From: JAIBJN01 sp963811635
GTDB lineage: Bacteria > Actinomycetota > Thermoleophilia > Gaiellales > Gaiellaceae
Length of the DNA: 64,000 nucleotides
Reading direction: 5' to 3'
Assembly: GCA_963811635.1 (NCBI GenBank)
Contig: CAWESB010000005.1
Coordinates: 62,001-126,000 of the forward strand
Below, in pieces: positions 52,158-64,000 of the stretch; positions within the stretch are counted from its first letter, which is position 1; every line of letters begins with the position of its first letter. Under the pieces are notes generated by a model. That model did no database searches. It was not told the DNA's origin and saw only the letters and a list, made by a program, of their open reading frames with translations. Position numbers and translations under genes: made by a program.

Positions 52158-53156
52158 ATGGCAGACATCCGTCCCCTGCTACGTAGCGAGCTCCTGCCGC
52201 CGAAGAGCTCGGCCCGCAGGCACCTGATCTCGATCGCCGACCTGACCCGGGAGGACGTGGAGCGGCTCCTCGCGCTCTCCCGCACCTTCGCGCGCTCGCT
52301 CGAGCGTGACGTGAAGAAGCTGCCGACACTCCGCGGCCGCACGGTCGTCAACCTCTTCTTCGAGTCGTCGACGCGGACGTCGTCGAGCTTCGAGCTGGCC
52401 GCGAAGCGGCTCTCGGCCGATGTGATGTCGATCAAGTCGTCCGGCTCGGCGGTCGACAAGGGCGAGTCGCTCAAGGACACGCTCCTGACGATCGGCGCCT
52501 ACGACCCGGACGTGGTCGTCATCCGCCACGCCCACATCGGCGCGCCGCAGCTCGCGGCCCGCTACACGCCGGCGCACGTGGTCAACGCCGGCGACGGCAA
52601 GCATCAGCACCCGACGCAGGCTCTCCTCGACCTCTACACGCTCGACGAGGAGCTGGGCGGGATCGAGGGGCTCCACGTCGCCATCGTCGGCGACGTGCTC
52701 CACTCCCGCGTCGCCCGCTCGAACATCCAGGCGCTCGTGCTCATGGGCGCGCGGGTGACGCTGGTCGGCCCACCGCCGCTGATCCCGCGCAGGATCGAGT
52801 CGATGGGCTGCGAGGTCTCGCACGACATCGGCGACATCAAGGACGCCGACGTCGTCTACGTCCTCCGCATGCAGCGCGAGCGGATGCTCGAGGGGGCGAA
52901 CTACGTGCCCAGCCTGCGCGAGTACACCGCGCGCTGGGGCGTGACTCCGGACCGCCTCCGGCCCGGCCAGAAGGTCATGCACCCGGGGCCGATGAACCGC
53001 GGCGTCGAGATCGACGCGGCGGTCGCCGATTCGCCGGAGTCGCTGGTCGAGCGCCAGGTCCGCAGCGGCCTGGTCGTCCGCATGGCCGTCCTCTACGACC
53101 TGCTCACGCAGGGCCCGGTCGAGATCAAGGTCGCCGAGATCGAGGAGGTGGCGTGA
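52158..53156 (+). CDS. pyrB: Aspartate carbamoyltransferase catalytic subunit
   Basis: 332 residues from ATG 52158, 8 bases after the pyrR stop (a longer antisense-looking frame through pyrR is rejected). STRTSSSFE carbamoyl-phosphate loop (about 71), HPTQALLD and MHPGPMNRGVE. Condenses carbamoyl phosphate with aspartate. No pyrI in the window. Confidence 0.96.
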   Translation: MADIRPLLRSELLPPKSSARRHLISIADLTREDVERLLALSRTFARSLERDVKKLPTLRGRTVVNLFFESSTRTSSSFELAAKRLSADVMSIKSSGSAVDKGESLKDTLLTIGAYDPDVVVIRHAHIGAPQLAARYTPAHVVNAGDGKHQHPTQALLDLYTLDEELGGIEGLHVAIVGDVLHSRVARSNIQALVLMGARVTLVGPPPLIPRRIESMGCEVSHDIGDIKDADVVYVLRMQRERMLEGANYVPSLREYTARWGVTPDRLRPGQKVMHPGPMNRGVEIDAAVADSPESLVERQVRSGLVVRMAVLYDLLTQGPVEIKVAEIEEVA

Positions 53157-54439
53157 TGGTCCTCTTCGGCAAGAACGGCCGCCAGGACTCGCTCACGTTC
53201 GAAAACGTCCGCGTCGTCGACCCGACGCGCGGCCTCGACGACGCGCTGACGGTCACCGTCGAGGATGGCGTGATCGCATCCATCGAGCCCGCATCGGCGC
53301 CGGCGAACGGCAAGGTGCTCGCGCCGGCGTTCGTCGACCCGCACGTGCACCTGCGCACACCCGGGCGCGAGGACGAGGAGGATCTCGCCTCCGGGACGCG
53401 CGCCGCGGCAGCGGGCGGCTACTGCGCCATTCTGGCCATGCCCAACACCGATCCGGTCGTCGACTCGGCATCCGTGCTCGGCGCGCTCACCGAGACGGCC
53501 GGGCGCGAGGCGGAGGTCCCGGTCGGGTTCCTCGCAGCGATCACGAAGTCCCAGGCGGGTGCCGAGCTGACCGAGATGGTCGAGCTGGCCGAGCGCGGCG
53601 CCGCGGGGTTCAGCGACGATGGCCGCCCGGTCGTCGCGCCAGGGGTGATCCGGCGCGCGCTCCAGTACAGCGCCGCGGCAGGGAGGCCGGTGGCCGTTCA
53701 CTGCGAAGAGCCGACGCTCTCGCGCGGCGGCCACGTGCACGAGGGCCTCGTCTCGGCCGAGCTCGGCTTCGGCGGCTACCCGTCCGTGGCCGAGAGCGTC
53801 ATGGTCGGGCGCGACCTCGCGCTCGCCGGCTACGAGGCGCGGCCGCTCCACCTGCTGCACCTCTCCGCGTCGGAGTCCGTCGCCGAGCTCCGGCGCGCCC
53901 GCGAGGCCGGGATCCGCGCCACGGCCGAGGTCACGCCGCACCACCTCTGCCTCACCGACGACGCGGTGCGCTCGCTCGACCCGAACGTGAAGATGAACCC
54001 GCCGCTGCGGGCGGACGAGGACCGAGCCGCGCTGATCGAAGCGCTCCTCGACGGAACGATCGAGGCGATCGCGACCGACCACGCGCCACACGCCCGCGAG
54101 GAGAAGGAGGTGCCGTTCGAGGAGGCGCCCTTCGGGGTCACCGGCCTCGAGACGGCCTTCGCTGCCCTCTACACGCAGCTCGTCGAACCCGGCGTCGTAC
54201 CGCTGGCGACGCTCCTCGAGCGGATGAGCGCCGGCCCGGCCCGCATCTACGGCCTCGACACGCCGACGATCGAGGTCGGCGCCAAGGCCAACCTCGTCCT
54301 TCTCGACCTCGACGCCGTCTGGCACGTGGACGAGGGCTCCTTCAGGTCGAAGTCCGCCAACTCGTGGCTGCTGGGCACGACGCTCCACGGCCGAGTCGTC
54401 CAGACCGTCGCCGCCGGAAAGCTGGTCTTCTCCGCGTGA
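53156..54439 (+). CDS. pyrC: Dihydroorotase
   Basis: 427 residues from ATG 53156 (a GTG is one codon earlier), overlapping the pyrB stop by one base. Amidohydrolase: HVHLRTPG metal site (about 62-69), His in VHCEE and HLLHLSA, and DHAPH near the end, with the phosphate/lid sequence FGVTGLETAF. Closes the dihydroorotate ring. Confidence 0.96.
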   Translation: MVLFGKNGRQDSLTFENVRVVDPTRGLDDALTVTVEDGVIASIEPASAPANGKVLAPAFVDPHVHLRTPGREDEEDLASGTRAAAAGGYCAILAMPNTDPVVDSASVLGALTETAGREAEVPVGFLAAITKSQAGAELTEMVELAERGAAGFSDDGRPVVAPGVIRRALQYSAAAGRPVAVHCEEPTLSRGGHVHEGLVSAELGFGGYPSVAESVMVGRDLALAGYEARPLHLLHLSASESVAELRRAREAGIRATAEVTPHHLCLTDDAVRSLDPNVKMNPPLRADEDRAALIEALLDGTIEAIATDHAPHAREEKEVPFEEAPFGVTGLETAFAALYTQLVEPGVVPLATLLERMSAGPARIYGLDTPTIEVGAKANLVLLDLDAVWHVDEGSFRSKSANSWLLGTTLHGRVVQTVAAGKLVFSA

Positions 54440-55462
54440 GCGGCTTTCTCGTCCTCGAGGACGGCTCGGTCTTCCGCGGCCGCTCGGTGGGCGCACTCGG
54501 CGTTGCCCACGGCGAGGCGGTCTTCACGACGGCGATGACCGGCTACCAGGAGGTCGTCACCGACCCGAGCTTCTCCGAGCAGCTCGTCACCTTCACGGCA
54601 CCGATGATCGGCAACTACGGCGTCTCGCCCCAGCGGTCGGAGTCATCGCGCCCGCACGCGCGGGCCGTGCTGATGCGGCAGGCCACGGGTTCGGACTGGA
54701 CGCGCTGGCTCCAGGGCCAGGACATCGTCGCGCTCGAGGAGATCGACACCCGGGCGCTCGTCGTACGCCTGCGCGAGCGCGGCGCCATGCGCGCGGCGGC
54801 CGTCGCCGGGGCCGCCTCGGTGGAGCAGGTGCTCGCCGACGTCCGCGCGCAGGCGCCGATGGCGGGCCGGGCGCTCGTCGCCGGCGTCTCCACACCGGAG
54901 CCGTACCGCGTCGGCCGCGGCGAGGTGAGCGTCGCCCTCCTCGACTACGGCTGCAAGCGCTCCATCGTCGATCGCCTCGCCGCCGCCGGCGCCGAGGTGA
55001 CCCTCTGGCCGCACGAGACGGATGCCGACACGATCCTGGCCTCGCATCCGAACGGCGTCCTGCTCTGCAACGGCCCAGGCGACCCGGCGGCGCTCGCGGG
55101 GGAGGTCGGCGTCGTCCGAGACCTTCTCGGTCGCGTCCCGATCCTCGGCATCTGCCTCGGGCACCAGCTGCTCGCGCAGGCCGCCGGCTTCGAGACCTTC
55201 AAGCTGCCGTTCGGACACCGGGGCGCGAACCATCCCGTCCTCGACCTGGCCTCGAGCCGCGTCCTCGTCACGAGTCAGAACCACGGCTTCGCGGTGCGCG
55301 GGGACGGGCCGGCCGTGACGCACGTCTCGCTCTACGACGGCACCATCGAAGGGATCGCCCTGCCGGACGAGCACGCCCGCTCGCTCCAGTTCCACCCCGA
55401 GGCGGGCCCCGGCCCGCACGACGCCTGGCCCGAGATCGAGGCCTGGGTGCAGGAGCTCGGCT

Positions 55463-55479
<17 letters not shown>
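54436..55479 (+). CDS. carA: Carbamoyl-phosphate synthase small subunit
   Basis: 347 residues from GTG 54436 (GTGA overlap with pyrC). N-terminal domain FLVLEDGSVFRG...GYQEVVTDPSF, C-terminal class-I glutaminase with nucleophile Cys in GICLGHQ and QFHPEAGPGP. Delivers ammonia from glutamine to CarB. Confidence 0.96.
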
Positions 55480-58526
<3,047 letters not shown>

Positions 58527-58546
<20 letters not shown>

Positions 58547-59231
58547 CGTCGCCGGGGTCGAGGCGGTCGGCCCGTATGCCCTCGTGCGCCTCGCGCGCGG
58601 GGGAGTGGAACCGGGGATCCCCGGCCAGTTCTTCATGCTCCGCCCGCCCGGTCTGCTGCTGCCGCGGCCGATGAGCCTGTGTCTCGCCCCGCCGGGGGAG
58701 CTCGGCTTCCTCGTCGACCCGATCGGCCCGGGGACGCGCGCGCTCGCCGGCCTCGCGAACGGGGAGGAGGTGGACGTGCTCGGTCCGCTCGGCAACGGCT
58801 TCGACCTCGATGTCGAGCAGCCGCTCCTCGTCGGCGGCGGCATCGGCATCGCGCCCCTCCCGTACCTCTCCGAGCAGCTCGGCGGCCCGCCCGCGCTCCT
58901 CGGCTTCCGCACGGCGCACCACGCCGAGGCGGCTGCTCTCGTCCCCAACGCCGAGGTCGTACTCGAGCCGACCTACGTCACCGAGGCGCTCGAGCCCGGC
59001 TTCGACATCCTCGCCTGCGGCCCGGAGCCGATGCTCGAGGCCCTGCGCGCGCTCGCCCCGCGCGCCCAGCTCGCCTGGGAGGCGCCCATGGCCTGTGGCT
59101 ACGGCGCCTGCTACGGCTGCGCCGTCGAGATCGACGGCCGCCTGGCGCGGCTCTGCGTCGAGGGCCCCGTCCTCGGCGGCCACGCCCGGGGTCTGACCCC
59201 TGCCATGTCCGGAACGGTCGAGGCGGCATGA
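58527..59231 (+). CDS. pyrK: Dihydroorotate dehydrogenase electron transfer subunit
   Basis: 234 residues from GTG 58527, 20 bases inside carB. FAD-binding RPMSLC, NAD-binding GGGIGIAPLP and a C-terminal [2Fe-2S] cluster with ACGYGACYGC plus a later Cys (RLCVEGP). Transfers electrons from PyrD to NAD+. The last residues (GHARGLTPAMSG) are encoded by a dispersed repeat (59182-59210), probably a C-terminal extension. Confidence 0.94.
59182..59210 (+). repeat. Dispersed palindromic repeat, copy 2
   Basis: acg-NNN-ggggtctgacccc-NGY-catgtcc in frame at the 3' end of pyrK. Same orientation as the copy at 38903-38931. Confidence 0.65.
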
Positions 59232-60145
59232 TCCTCAACGCCTCCGGCTGCCTCGACGCGCTGACCGCGCCCGAGGTGGCGCGCAGCCTGGACGTCTTCG
59301 TGACGAAGACGGTGACGCCGCTTCCCCGCGAGGGGAACGCGCCGGTGCGGATCGCCGAGACCGACGTCGGGATGCTGAACTCGATCGGCCTCGCGAACCC
59401 CGGTATCGACCGCTTCCTCGCCGACGTCCTCCCGCGGCTGCTCGAGCTCGGCCCGCCGGTCTGGGTCTCCGTGGGCGGGTTCGCGGCCGAGGAGTACGCG
59501 GCCCTCTGCGCGCGCCTCGACGAGACGGACGCCGCGGCGCTCGAGCTGAACCTCTCCTGCCCGAACGTTGCGGCACCCGAGGACGAGGCCACGGCGATCG
59601 TGACCGCGGCCCGTGCCGTCACCCGCAAGCCGCTCTTCGCCAAGCTCGCGCCCGGCCTCCCCGATCTGCCGGCGGTGGCGACGGCCGCCGCGGCCGCAGG
59701 CGCCGACGGGCTCTCGCTCGTGAACACGATCCGGGGCCTCGCGCTCGATCCGGAGACGCTCCGGCCGCGGCTCGGCACGGGCTCGGGAGGGCTCTCCGGC
59801 CCGGCCCTTCGGCCCGTTGCGCTCGCCGCGGTGCACGCCGCCTACAAGGCGACCGGGCTGCCCATCGTCGGCATGGGAGGGGTCGAGACCGGCGCGCACG
59901 CGCTCGAGCTGATCGCGGCCGGCGCCTCGGGCGTCGCCCTCGGCACGGTGCTCTTCGCCGACCCCGGTGCGCCCGAGCGCGTGAGGACCGAGCTGGCGGC
60001 CGAGGCGGCGCGCCGCGGCCTCGACGACGCGCTCGCCGCCCGCGGCCTCGCGCACGGGGCTCCGGGAGCGGCTACAGGCTCCGCTGTTGCCGATCCTGGC
60101 GACGCGAGCCGGAAAGGGACAGGACGGGTCGGGTTGAAGGTCTGA
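59228..60145 (+). CDS. pyrD: Dihydroorotate dehydrogenase, class 1B catalytic subunit
   Basis: 305 residues from ATG 59228 (ATGA overlap with pyrK). FMN barrel: VFVTKTVTPLPREGN, NLSCPN with the active-site Cys, FAKLAPG and GMGGVETG...SGVALGT. The partner PyrK makes this the NAD-dependent type. The C-terminus (GAATGSAVADPGDASRKG) is an unusual low-complexity tail. pyrF, often next in actinobacteria, is not present. Confidence 0.95.
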   Translation: MILNASGCLDALTAPEVARSLDVFVTKTVTPLPREGNAPVRIAETDVGMLNSIGLANPGIDRFLADVLPRLLELGPPVWVSVGGFAAEEYAALCARLDETDAAALELNLSCPNVAAPEDEATAIVTAARAVTRKPLFAKLAPGLPDLPAVATAAAAAGADGLSLVNTIRGLALDPETLRPRLGTGSGGLSGPALRPVALAAVHAAYKATGLPIVGMGGVETGAHALELIAAGASGVALGTVLFADPGAPERVRTELAAEAARRGLDDALAARGLAHGAPGAATGSAVADPGDASRKGTGRVGLKV

Positions 60146-60155
60146 GGGGCGCTGT

Positions 60156-60161
60156 TAGAAT
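60156..60161 (+). promoter_or_regulatory. -10 box TAGAAT for mihF
   Basis: Eight bases before ATG 60170. It separates the mihF-gmk-rpoZ-coaBC unit from the pyr operon. Confidence 0.5.
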
Positions 60162-60169
60162 GCCGCGCC

Positions 60170-60499
60170 ATGCAAGGCACCAAGACGCAGGTCCAGGCTC
60201 CTCTCCGCTCGCTGGATCAGCGAATGGAGGCGCTCCGCCGGGCGAATGAGATCCGCGTCAAGCGCGCCAGGTTGAAGAAGGATCTGAAGGCGGGCTCGGC
60301 ACAGATCGAGACGATCCTGCGCAACCCGCCGGAGTACGTGGAGACCGCGAAGGTCTTCGACATCCTCATGGCAGTCCCGAAGTTCGGGCGCGTGAAGGCT
60401 GCCCGCTTCCTGAACCAGTGCCGGATCAGCCAGTCGAAGACGGTGGGCGGGCTCTCCGACCGCCAGCGCGCCGAGCTGGTCGCACTGCTGCGCCGCTGA
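60170..60499 (+). CDS. mihF: Integration host factor, actinobacterial type (mIHF)
   Basis: 109 residues. Helical DNA-binding protein with a single H2TH-type module: LKAGSAQIETILRNPPEYVETAKVFDILMAVPKFGRVKAARFL. Nucleoid-associated and DNA-bending; essential in mycobacteria. Start ATG; leads the classic mihF-gmk-rpoZ-coaBC cluster, with gmk starting one base after its stop. Confidence 0.95.
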   Translation: MQGTKTQVQAPLRSLDQRMEALRRANEIRVKRARLKKDLKAGSAQIETILRNPPEYVETAKVFDILMAVPKFGRVKAARFLNQCRISQSKTVGGLSDRQRAELVALLRR

Positions 60500-60500
60500 C

Positions 60501-61094
60501 GTGCGGCCACGGCTCTTCGTCGTCACCGGCCCGTCCGGCGCCGGCAAGGGCACGCTGATCCGGAAGCTCGTCGCGGAACGCGATGACCTCGCGGTCGCCG
60601 TCTCGGCGACCACGCGTGACCGCCGGCCGGGGGAGGAGGACGGGCGCGACTACCACTTCCTTTCGGAGGACGAGTTCCTCCGTCGGGTCGAGGCAGGCGA
60701 TTTCCTCGAGCATGTGGAGTACGTCTCCGGGCACCGCTACGGGACGCTGCGCGACGAGGTCGACCGGATCCTCGGCTCCGGTCGGAGCGTCGTCCTCGAG
60801 CTCGAGACCGAGGGAGCGAAGGAAGTGCAGCGCTCGGCGCCCGACGCCGTGACCGTCTTCGTGCAGGCGCCGAGCTTCGCCGAGCTCGAGCGCCGGCTGC
60901 GCGCCCGAGCCACGGAGAGCGCCGGCGAGATCGGCGAGCGACTCGAGCTGGCGCGGCGCCAGGCCGAGGAGGCGGGGGACTTCGACCGCGTCGTCACGAA
61001 CGACGATCTGGCGCGCGCGGTGGCCGAGCTGGGGGCGATCGTGGACCAGGCGCTCAGGGAGCCGAGCGCTGCAGGTAAGCTTCCGGCGCCATGA
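60501..61094 (+). CDS. gmk: Guanylate kinase
   Basis: 197 residues from GTG 60501. P-loop GPSGAGKGTL (about 10-19), SATTRDRRPGEEDGRDYHF for GMP binding, and LELETEGAKEV in place of the usual LDID motif. Phosphorylates GMP to GDP. Overlaps rpoZ by 4 bases. Confidence 0.95.
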   Translation: MRPRLFVVTGPSGAGKGTLIRKLVAERDDLAVAVSATTRDRRPGEEDGRDYHFLSEDEFLRRVEAGDFLEHVEYVSGHRYGTLRDEVDRILGSGRSVVLELETEGAKEVQRSAPDAVTVFVQAPSFAELERRLRARATESAGEIGERLELARRQAEEAGDFDRVVTNDDLARAVAELGAIVDQALREPSAAGKLPAP

Positions 61095-61321
61095 TGCATC
61101 CACGAATCGACGATCTCCTCGCTGCGGCCGGCGGCTCGCGCTACGCGGTCGCGCTCGCAGGGGCCAAACGGGCGAGGCAGATCAACAACTACCACCACCA
61201 GCTCGGCGAGGGCACGTTCGACGACTTCGCGCCTCCGCTCGTCGAGTCGCGGTCGAAGAACTACTTGACCATGGCCCTCGAGGAGATCGCCGAGGGCAAG
61301 ATCACCATCTCGTACAAGTAG
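61091..61321 (+). CDS. rpoZ: RNA polymerase subunit omega
   Basis: 76 residues. GGSRYAVALAGAKRARQINNYHHQLGE and ALEEIAEGKI are omega signatures. Supports assembly of RNA polymerase and, in many species, ppGpp response, linking it to the Rel protein in this window. Start overlaps gmk (ATGATG). Confidence 0.94.
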   Translation: MMHPRIDDLLAAAGGSRYAVALAGAKRARQINNYHHQLGEGTFDDFAPPLVESRSKNYLTMALEEIAEGKITISYK

Positions 61322-61343
61322 CCCGCGGGCTGCGAGGGCCACG

Positions 61344-62501
61344 GTGGCTCGGGTTCTCCTAGGTGTGACCGGCGGGATCGCCGCCTACAAGGCGTGCGAT
61401 CTCGTCCGGCTGCTCGTGAAGGACGGGCACGACGTCACGCCGGTGCTGACTTCGGACGCGGAGCGCTTCGTCACGGCGCACACGTTCGAGGCGCTGGCCC
61501 GCAAGGAGGCCGCCCGTGACCTCTACCCGCACCTGACCGACGCCGACCTGCTCGTGATCGCGCCGCTCTCGGCCAACACGCTCGCCAAGCTCGCGCACGG
61601 GCTCGCCGACAACGTGCTGACGCAGGCGGCGCTCGCCGTCCGCGGCCCGGTGCTCGTCGCGCCGGCGATGAACGTCCGCATGTGGGAGCACCCGGCTACG
61701 CAGGAGAACGTGCGCCTGGTCGTCGAGCGTGGCGTCCACCTCATCGGCCCCGAGGAGGGCGAGCTCGCCGAGGGCGAGCACGGCGCCGGCCGCATGAGCG
61801 AGCCCGCCGACATCTTCGCCCGCTGTCTCGAGCTGCTCGGCGCCGACGGGGCGCTGCGCGGCAAGCGGGTGGTCGTCAGCGCGGGAGGGACCCGAGAGCC
61901 GCTCGACTCGGTCCGCTACGTCGGCAACCGCTCCTCCGGGAAGATGGGCGTCGCGGTCGCCCGCGAGGCCAGGCGCCGCGGCGCCGCGGTGACGCTCGTG
62001 GCGTCGAACCTCGCCGTGCAGCCTCCCGAAGGCGTCGAGGTCGTGCAGGCGCCGGCGGCCGCCGACCTCGCGCGCGAGATCCTTGCGCGGGACGACGCGG
62101 ACGTGGTCGTCATGGCCGCGGCCGTCGCCGACTACCGACCCGCCGAACCGGCGGACGGAAAGCGCCCGAAGGACTCGGACACGTGGACGGTGACGCTCGA
62201 ACCGACGGAGGACGTTCTCGCCGAGCTGGGGCGCCGCCGGCGCAACGGCCAGCTGCTCGTGGGCTTCGCCGCAGACGAGGGCGAAGACGGTCTCGTGCGG
62301 GCGCGCACGAAGTTGACAAACAAGCGAGGGAACCTCTTCGTCTACAACGACGTATCTCGTTCTGACATCGGGTTCGAGTCGGACTGGAACGAGCTCGTCC
62401 TCATCACCCAGGCAGGCGAACGGGCGGTGAGCAGGCGAAGCAAGGAGGAATGCGCTGTGGCTATCCTCGACGAAGTCGAGGCTCTGCTGAGAGGGGAGTA
62501 G
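61344..62501 (+). CDS. coaBC: Bifunctional phosphopantothenoylcysteine decarboxylase / phosphopantothenate-cysteine ligase
   Basis: 385 residues from GTG 61344. CoaC half: flavin-binding GVTGGIAAYKACDLVR, the APAMN substrate motif (about 113-117). CoaB half: VVVSAGGTREPLDSVRYVGNRSSGKMG (about 175-201) and FVYNDVSRSDIGFES. Two steps of coenzyme A synthesis. In many actinobacteria metK and priA follow; here moxR starts directly after its stop. Confidence 0.95.
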   Translation: MARVLLGVTGGIAAYKACDLVRLLVKDGHDVTPVLTSDAERFVTAHTFEALARKEAARDLYPHLTDADLLVIAPLSANTLAKLAHGLADNVLTQAALAVRGPVLVAPAMNVRMWEHPATQENVRLVVERGVHLIGPEEGELAEGEHGAGRMSEPADIFARCLELLGADGALRGKRVVVSAGGTREPLDSVRYVGNRSSGKMGVAVAREARRRGAAVTLVASNLAVQPPEGVEVVQAPAAADLAREILARDDADVVVMAAAVADYRPAEPADGKRPKDSDTWTVTLEPTEDVLAELGRRRRNGQLLVGFAADEGEDGLVRARTKLTNKRGNLFVYNDVSRSDIGFESDWNELVLITQAGERAVSRRSKEECAVAILDEVEALLRGE

Positions 62502-63476
62502 ATGGACGAACAAGCCGTCGAAGCGAAGCAGGGTGTGGAGGCGTCGAACGCGGCGTCACTCGCACAGAAGATCGTCGCCAACCTCAGGCGCGTCATCCAC
62601 GCGCCGGACGAGACGCTGGAGTTCTCGGTCCTCTGTCTTTTGTCCGAGGGCCACCTGATCATCGAAGACTTTCCGGGCGTCGGGAAGACGACCCTCGCGA
62701 AGTCGATCGCGCGGTCGGTCGACTGCTCGTTCTCGCGGCTCCAGTTCACGCCCGACCTCCTGCCGTCCGACGTCACGGGCGTCAACGTCTTCAACCAGCG
62801 CTCCAACGAGTTCGAGTTCAGGCCGGGCCCTGTGTTCGCGAACATCCTGCTCGTCGACGAGATCAACCGGGCGTCACCGAAGACCCAGTCGGCTCTGCTC
62901 GAGTGCATGCAGGAGCGCCAGGTGACGATCGACGGCGTCTCCTACCAGCTCGCCCCGCCCTTCATGGTCATGGCGACGCAGAACCCGATCGAGTACGAGG
63001 GCACATACCCGCTGCCGGAGGCCGAGCTCGACCGCTTCACGATGCGGATCGCCATCGGCTACCCGCCGCTCGCGGACGAGGCGCGGATGCTCTCGGAGAA
63101 CGCGGCCGAGACGCCGCTCGACACGCTCGAGTGCGTCGCGAGCGCCCAGGAGGTGCTCTCCGCGATCGAGAGCACGAAGAACGTCTTCGTCGAGGAGAGC
63201 CTCAACCGCTACGTCGTGGCCGTGCTGCGCCACTCGCGGTCGGACGCGCGCCTCTACCTCGGCGCCAGCCCGCGTGCGGGCCTGGCGCTCCTCCGGGTCG
63301 CGAAGGCGCGGGCGCTCGTCTCGGGCAGGGAATTCGTCGAGCCGGACGACATCAAGGTCGTCGCCCCGACCGTGCTCGCCCACCGGCTGATTCTCTCGCC
63401 GGAGGCGCGCTCGGGCGGCCTCGACGCCGGGGAGCTGGTCCGGGACATCATCGAGCGCACGCCGGTTCCCGTCTAA
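62502..63476 (+). CDS. MoxR-family AAA+ ATPase
   Basis: 324 residues. Walker A EDFPGVGKTTLAKS (about 55-68), Walker B ILLVDEINRA (about 124-133), MATQNPIEYEGTYPLPEAELDRF sensor region, and a C-terminal lid. Such ATPases act as chaperones or metal-insertion factors with a partner DUF58/VWA protein, encoded next. ATG directly follows the coaBC stop. Function in this organism unknown. Confidence 0.93.
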   Translation: MDEQAVEAKQGVEASNAASLAQKIVANLRRVIHAPDETLEFSVLCLLSEGHLIIEDFPGVGKTTLAKSIARSVDCSFSRLQFTPDLLPSDVTGVNVFNQRSNEFEFRPGPVFANILLVDEINRASPKTQSALLECMQERQVTIDGVSYQLAPPFMVMATQNPIEYEGTYPLPEAELDRFTMRIAIGYPPLADEARMLSENAAETPLDTLECVASAQEVLSAIESTKNVFVEESLNRYVVAVLRHSRSDARLYLGASPRAGLALLRVAKARALVSGREFVEPDDIKVVAPTVLAHRLILSPEARSGGLDAGELVRDIIERTPVPV

Positions 63477-63479
63477 GGC

Positions 63480-64000
63480 ATGCTGACGGACCGGGGTCGG
63501 TGGATCCTCGCCCTCGGAGGTGGGATCTACCTCGCCGCGTGGGCCCTCGGGTCGAAGGCGCTCTACCCGGTGGCGATCGGGCTCGTGCTCGCCGTGCTCG
63601 CGGCGGCGCTCTGGGTCCGGCTGCTCAAACGCCCGATGACGCTCCGGCGCAACCTCGGCCGCGCCGAGCGGCTCGCCGGAGAGGACGTGGCCGTAGAGCT
63701 CGAGCTCGACACCGAGGGCCTGGCTCCCTCGGGCACGCTGGTTCTGCGGGAGCGGGTCGCACGGCTCGGCGAGCGCGAGACCCCGCTCGTCCAGCGGCAC
63801 GGCCGCCTGCGGGGCCGCTACCTGCTCCGGCGAGTCCCGCGCGGCCGGTATCCGATCGAGGAGACGCAGGTCGTGATCGAGGACCCATTTGGGCTCGAGC
63901 GCGTCGTCGTCGACCTCGCGGCGAGCGCCTCCATCCTCGTCTACCCGCGGCTGGTCGACGTCGACCGGCTCTTCTCGGAGTCCGGCGCGCGCACGCCCGA
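63480..64000 (+). CDS. DUF58-domain membrane protein (partial, runs off window end)
   Basis: About 173 residues visible from ATG 63480. Two hydrophobic helices at residues 9-42 (WILALGGGIYLAAWALG, LYPVAIGLVLAVLAAALW), then a beta-rich domain with GRYLLRRVPRGRYPIEETQVVIEDPFGL, typical just before the DUF58/VWA core. Genomically coupled to moxR with a 3-base gap. The C-terminal VWA-like part lies outside the window. Confidence 0.9.
   Translation, partial: MLTDRGRWILALGGGIYLAAWALGSKALYPVAIGLVLAVLAAALWVRLLKRPMTLRRNLGRAERLAGEDVAVELELDTEGLAPSGTLVLRERVARLGERETPLVQRHGRLRGRYLLRRVPRGRYPIEETQVVIEDPFGLERVVVDLAASASILVYPRLVDVDRLFSESGARTP

Overview
The window is a GC-rich (roughly 68-70% by eye) chromosomal segment from an actinobacterium. 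The lineage markers are NucS/EndoMS, an actinobacterial-type integration host factor (mIHF), a BTAD regulator, SOS boxes of the GAAC-N4-GTTC type, and the gene order pyrR-pyrB-pyrC-carA-carB-pyrK-pyrD-mihF-gmk-rpoZ-coaBC. The style (secreted peptidases, GTG/TTG starts, RuvCAB next to YebC/PdxST) would fit the Thermoleophilia, but that placement is an inference.

Layout. 1-370: 3' end of 23S rRNA, 5S rRNA and a terminator. 377-7181: a minus-strand cluster (cupin, histidine phosphatase, 80-aa protein, HtpX) split by a 4.1-kb integrated element (about 2019-6180). The element lies between 23-bp direct repeats and carries a trypsin-like protease, a decayed M28 aminopeptidase, a decayed tyrosine integrase and a small membrane protein. 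7264-11558: secreted protein, SDR, dGTPase-like protein, dnaG (frame-broken). 11577-15744: tRNA-Asn and tRNA-Ile2, each followed by integration-type repeats; an integrase stump; and two paralogous small secreted proteins with similar hairpin leaders. 16341-23645: nucS, fused homocysteine methyltransferase/MTHFR, pdxS-pdxT-yebC and ruvCAB. 23856-32168: M28 aminopeptidase, recJ (frame-broken), Rel, a coiled-coil protein and a GGDEF protein. 32190-41755: GAF-type methionine sulfoxide reductase, thioesterase, a 1020-aa M14 carboxypeptidase, a frame-broken BNR-repeat protein, phosphomannomutase, HIT protein and two CorA transporters. 42079-51521: secreted protein, tRNA-Arg, an operon of DgcA-like epimerase, DgcN-like DUF1611 protein and two M29 aminopeptidases, a LysM mini-protein behind two SOS boxes, RNase Z, and small regulatory genes. 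51545-60145: the pyrimidine operon with a PyrR-binding leader. 60170-64000: mihF-gmk-rpoZ-coaBC, then MoxR and a DUF58 protein cut by the window end.

How the genes work together. The secreted peptidases (S1, M28, M14), the M29 cytosolic aminopeptidases and the DgcA/DgcN pair suggest a scavenger of peptides and cell-wall D-amino acids. Housekeeping genes cover DNA priming, repair (RuvABC, RecJ, NucS), stringent response, vitamin B6, CoA and UMP synthesis.

Caveat. Single-base frame breaks occur in dnaG, recJ, the HIT gene, the first corA, the BNR gene and the island M28 gene, while many long genes (carB, rel, M14) are intact. Those in essential genes most likely are sequence errors; those inside the island look like real decay. 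Most striking candidates: the SOS-box LysM gene whose start codon lies inside a LexA site, the element that split an operon at a start codon, the shared leader hairpin of the two small secreted paralogs, and a 29-bp dispersed repeat sitting in frame inside two enzymes.
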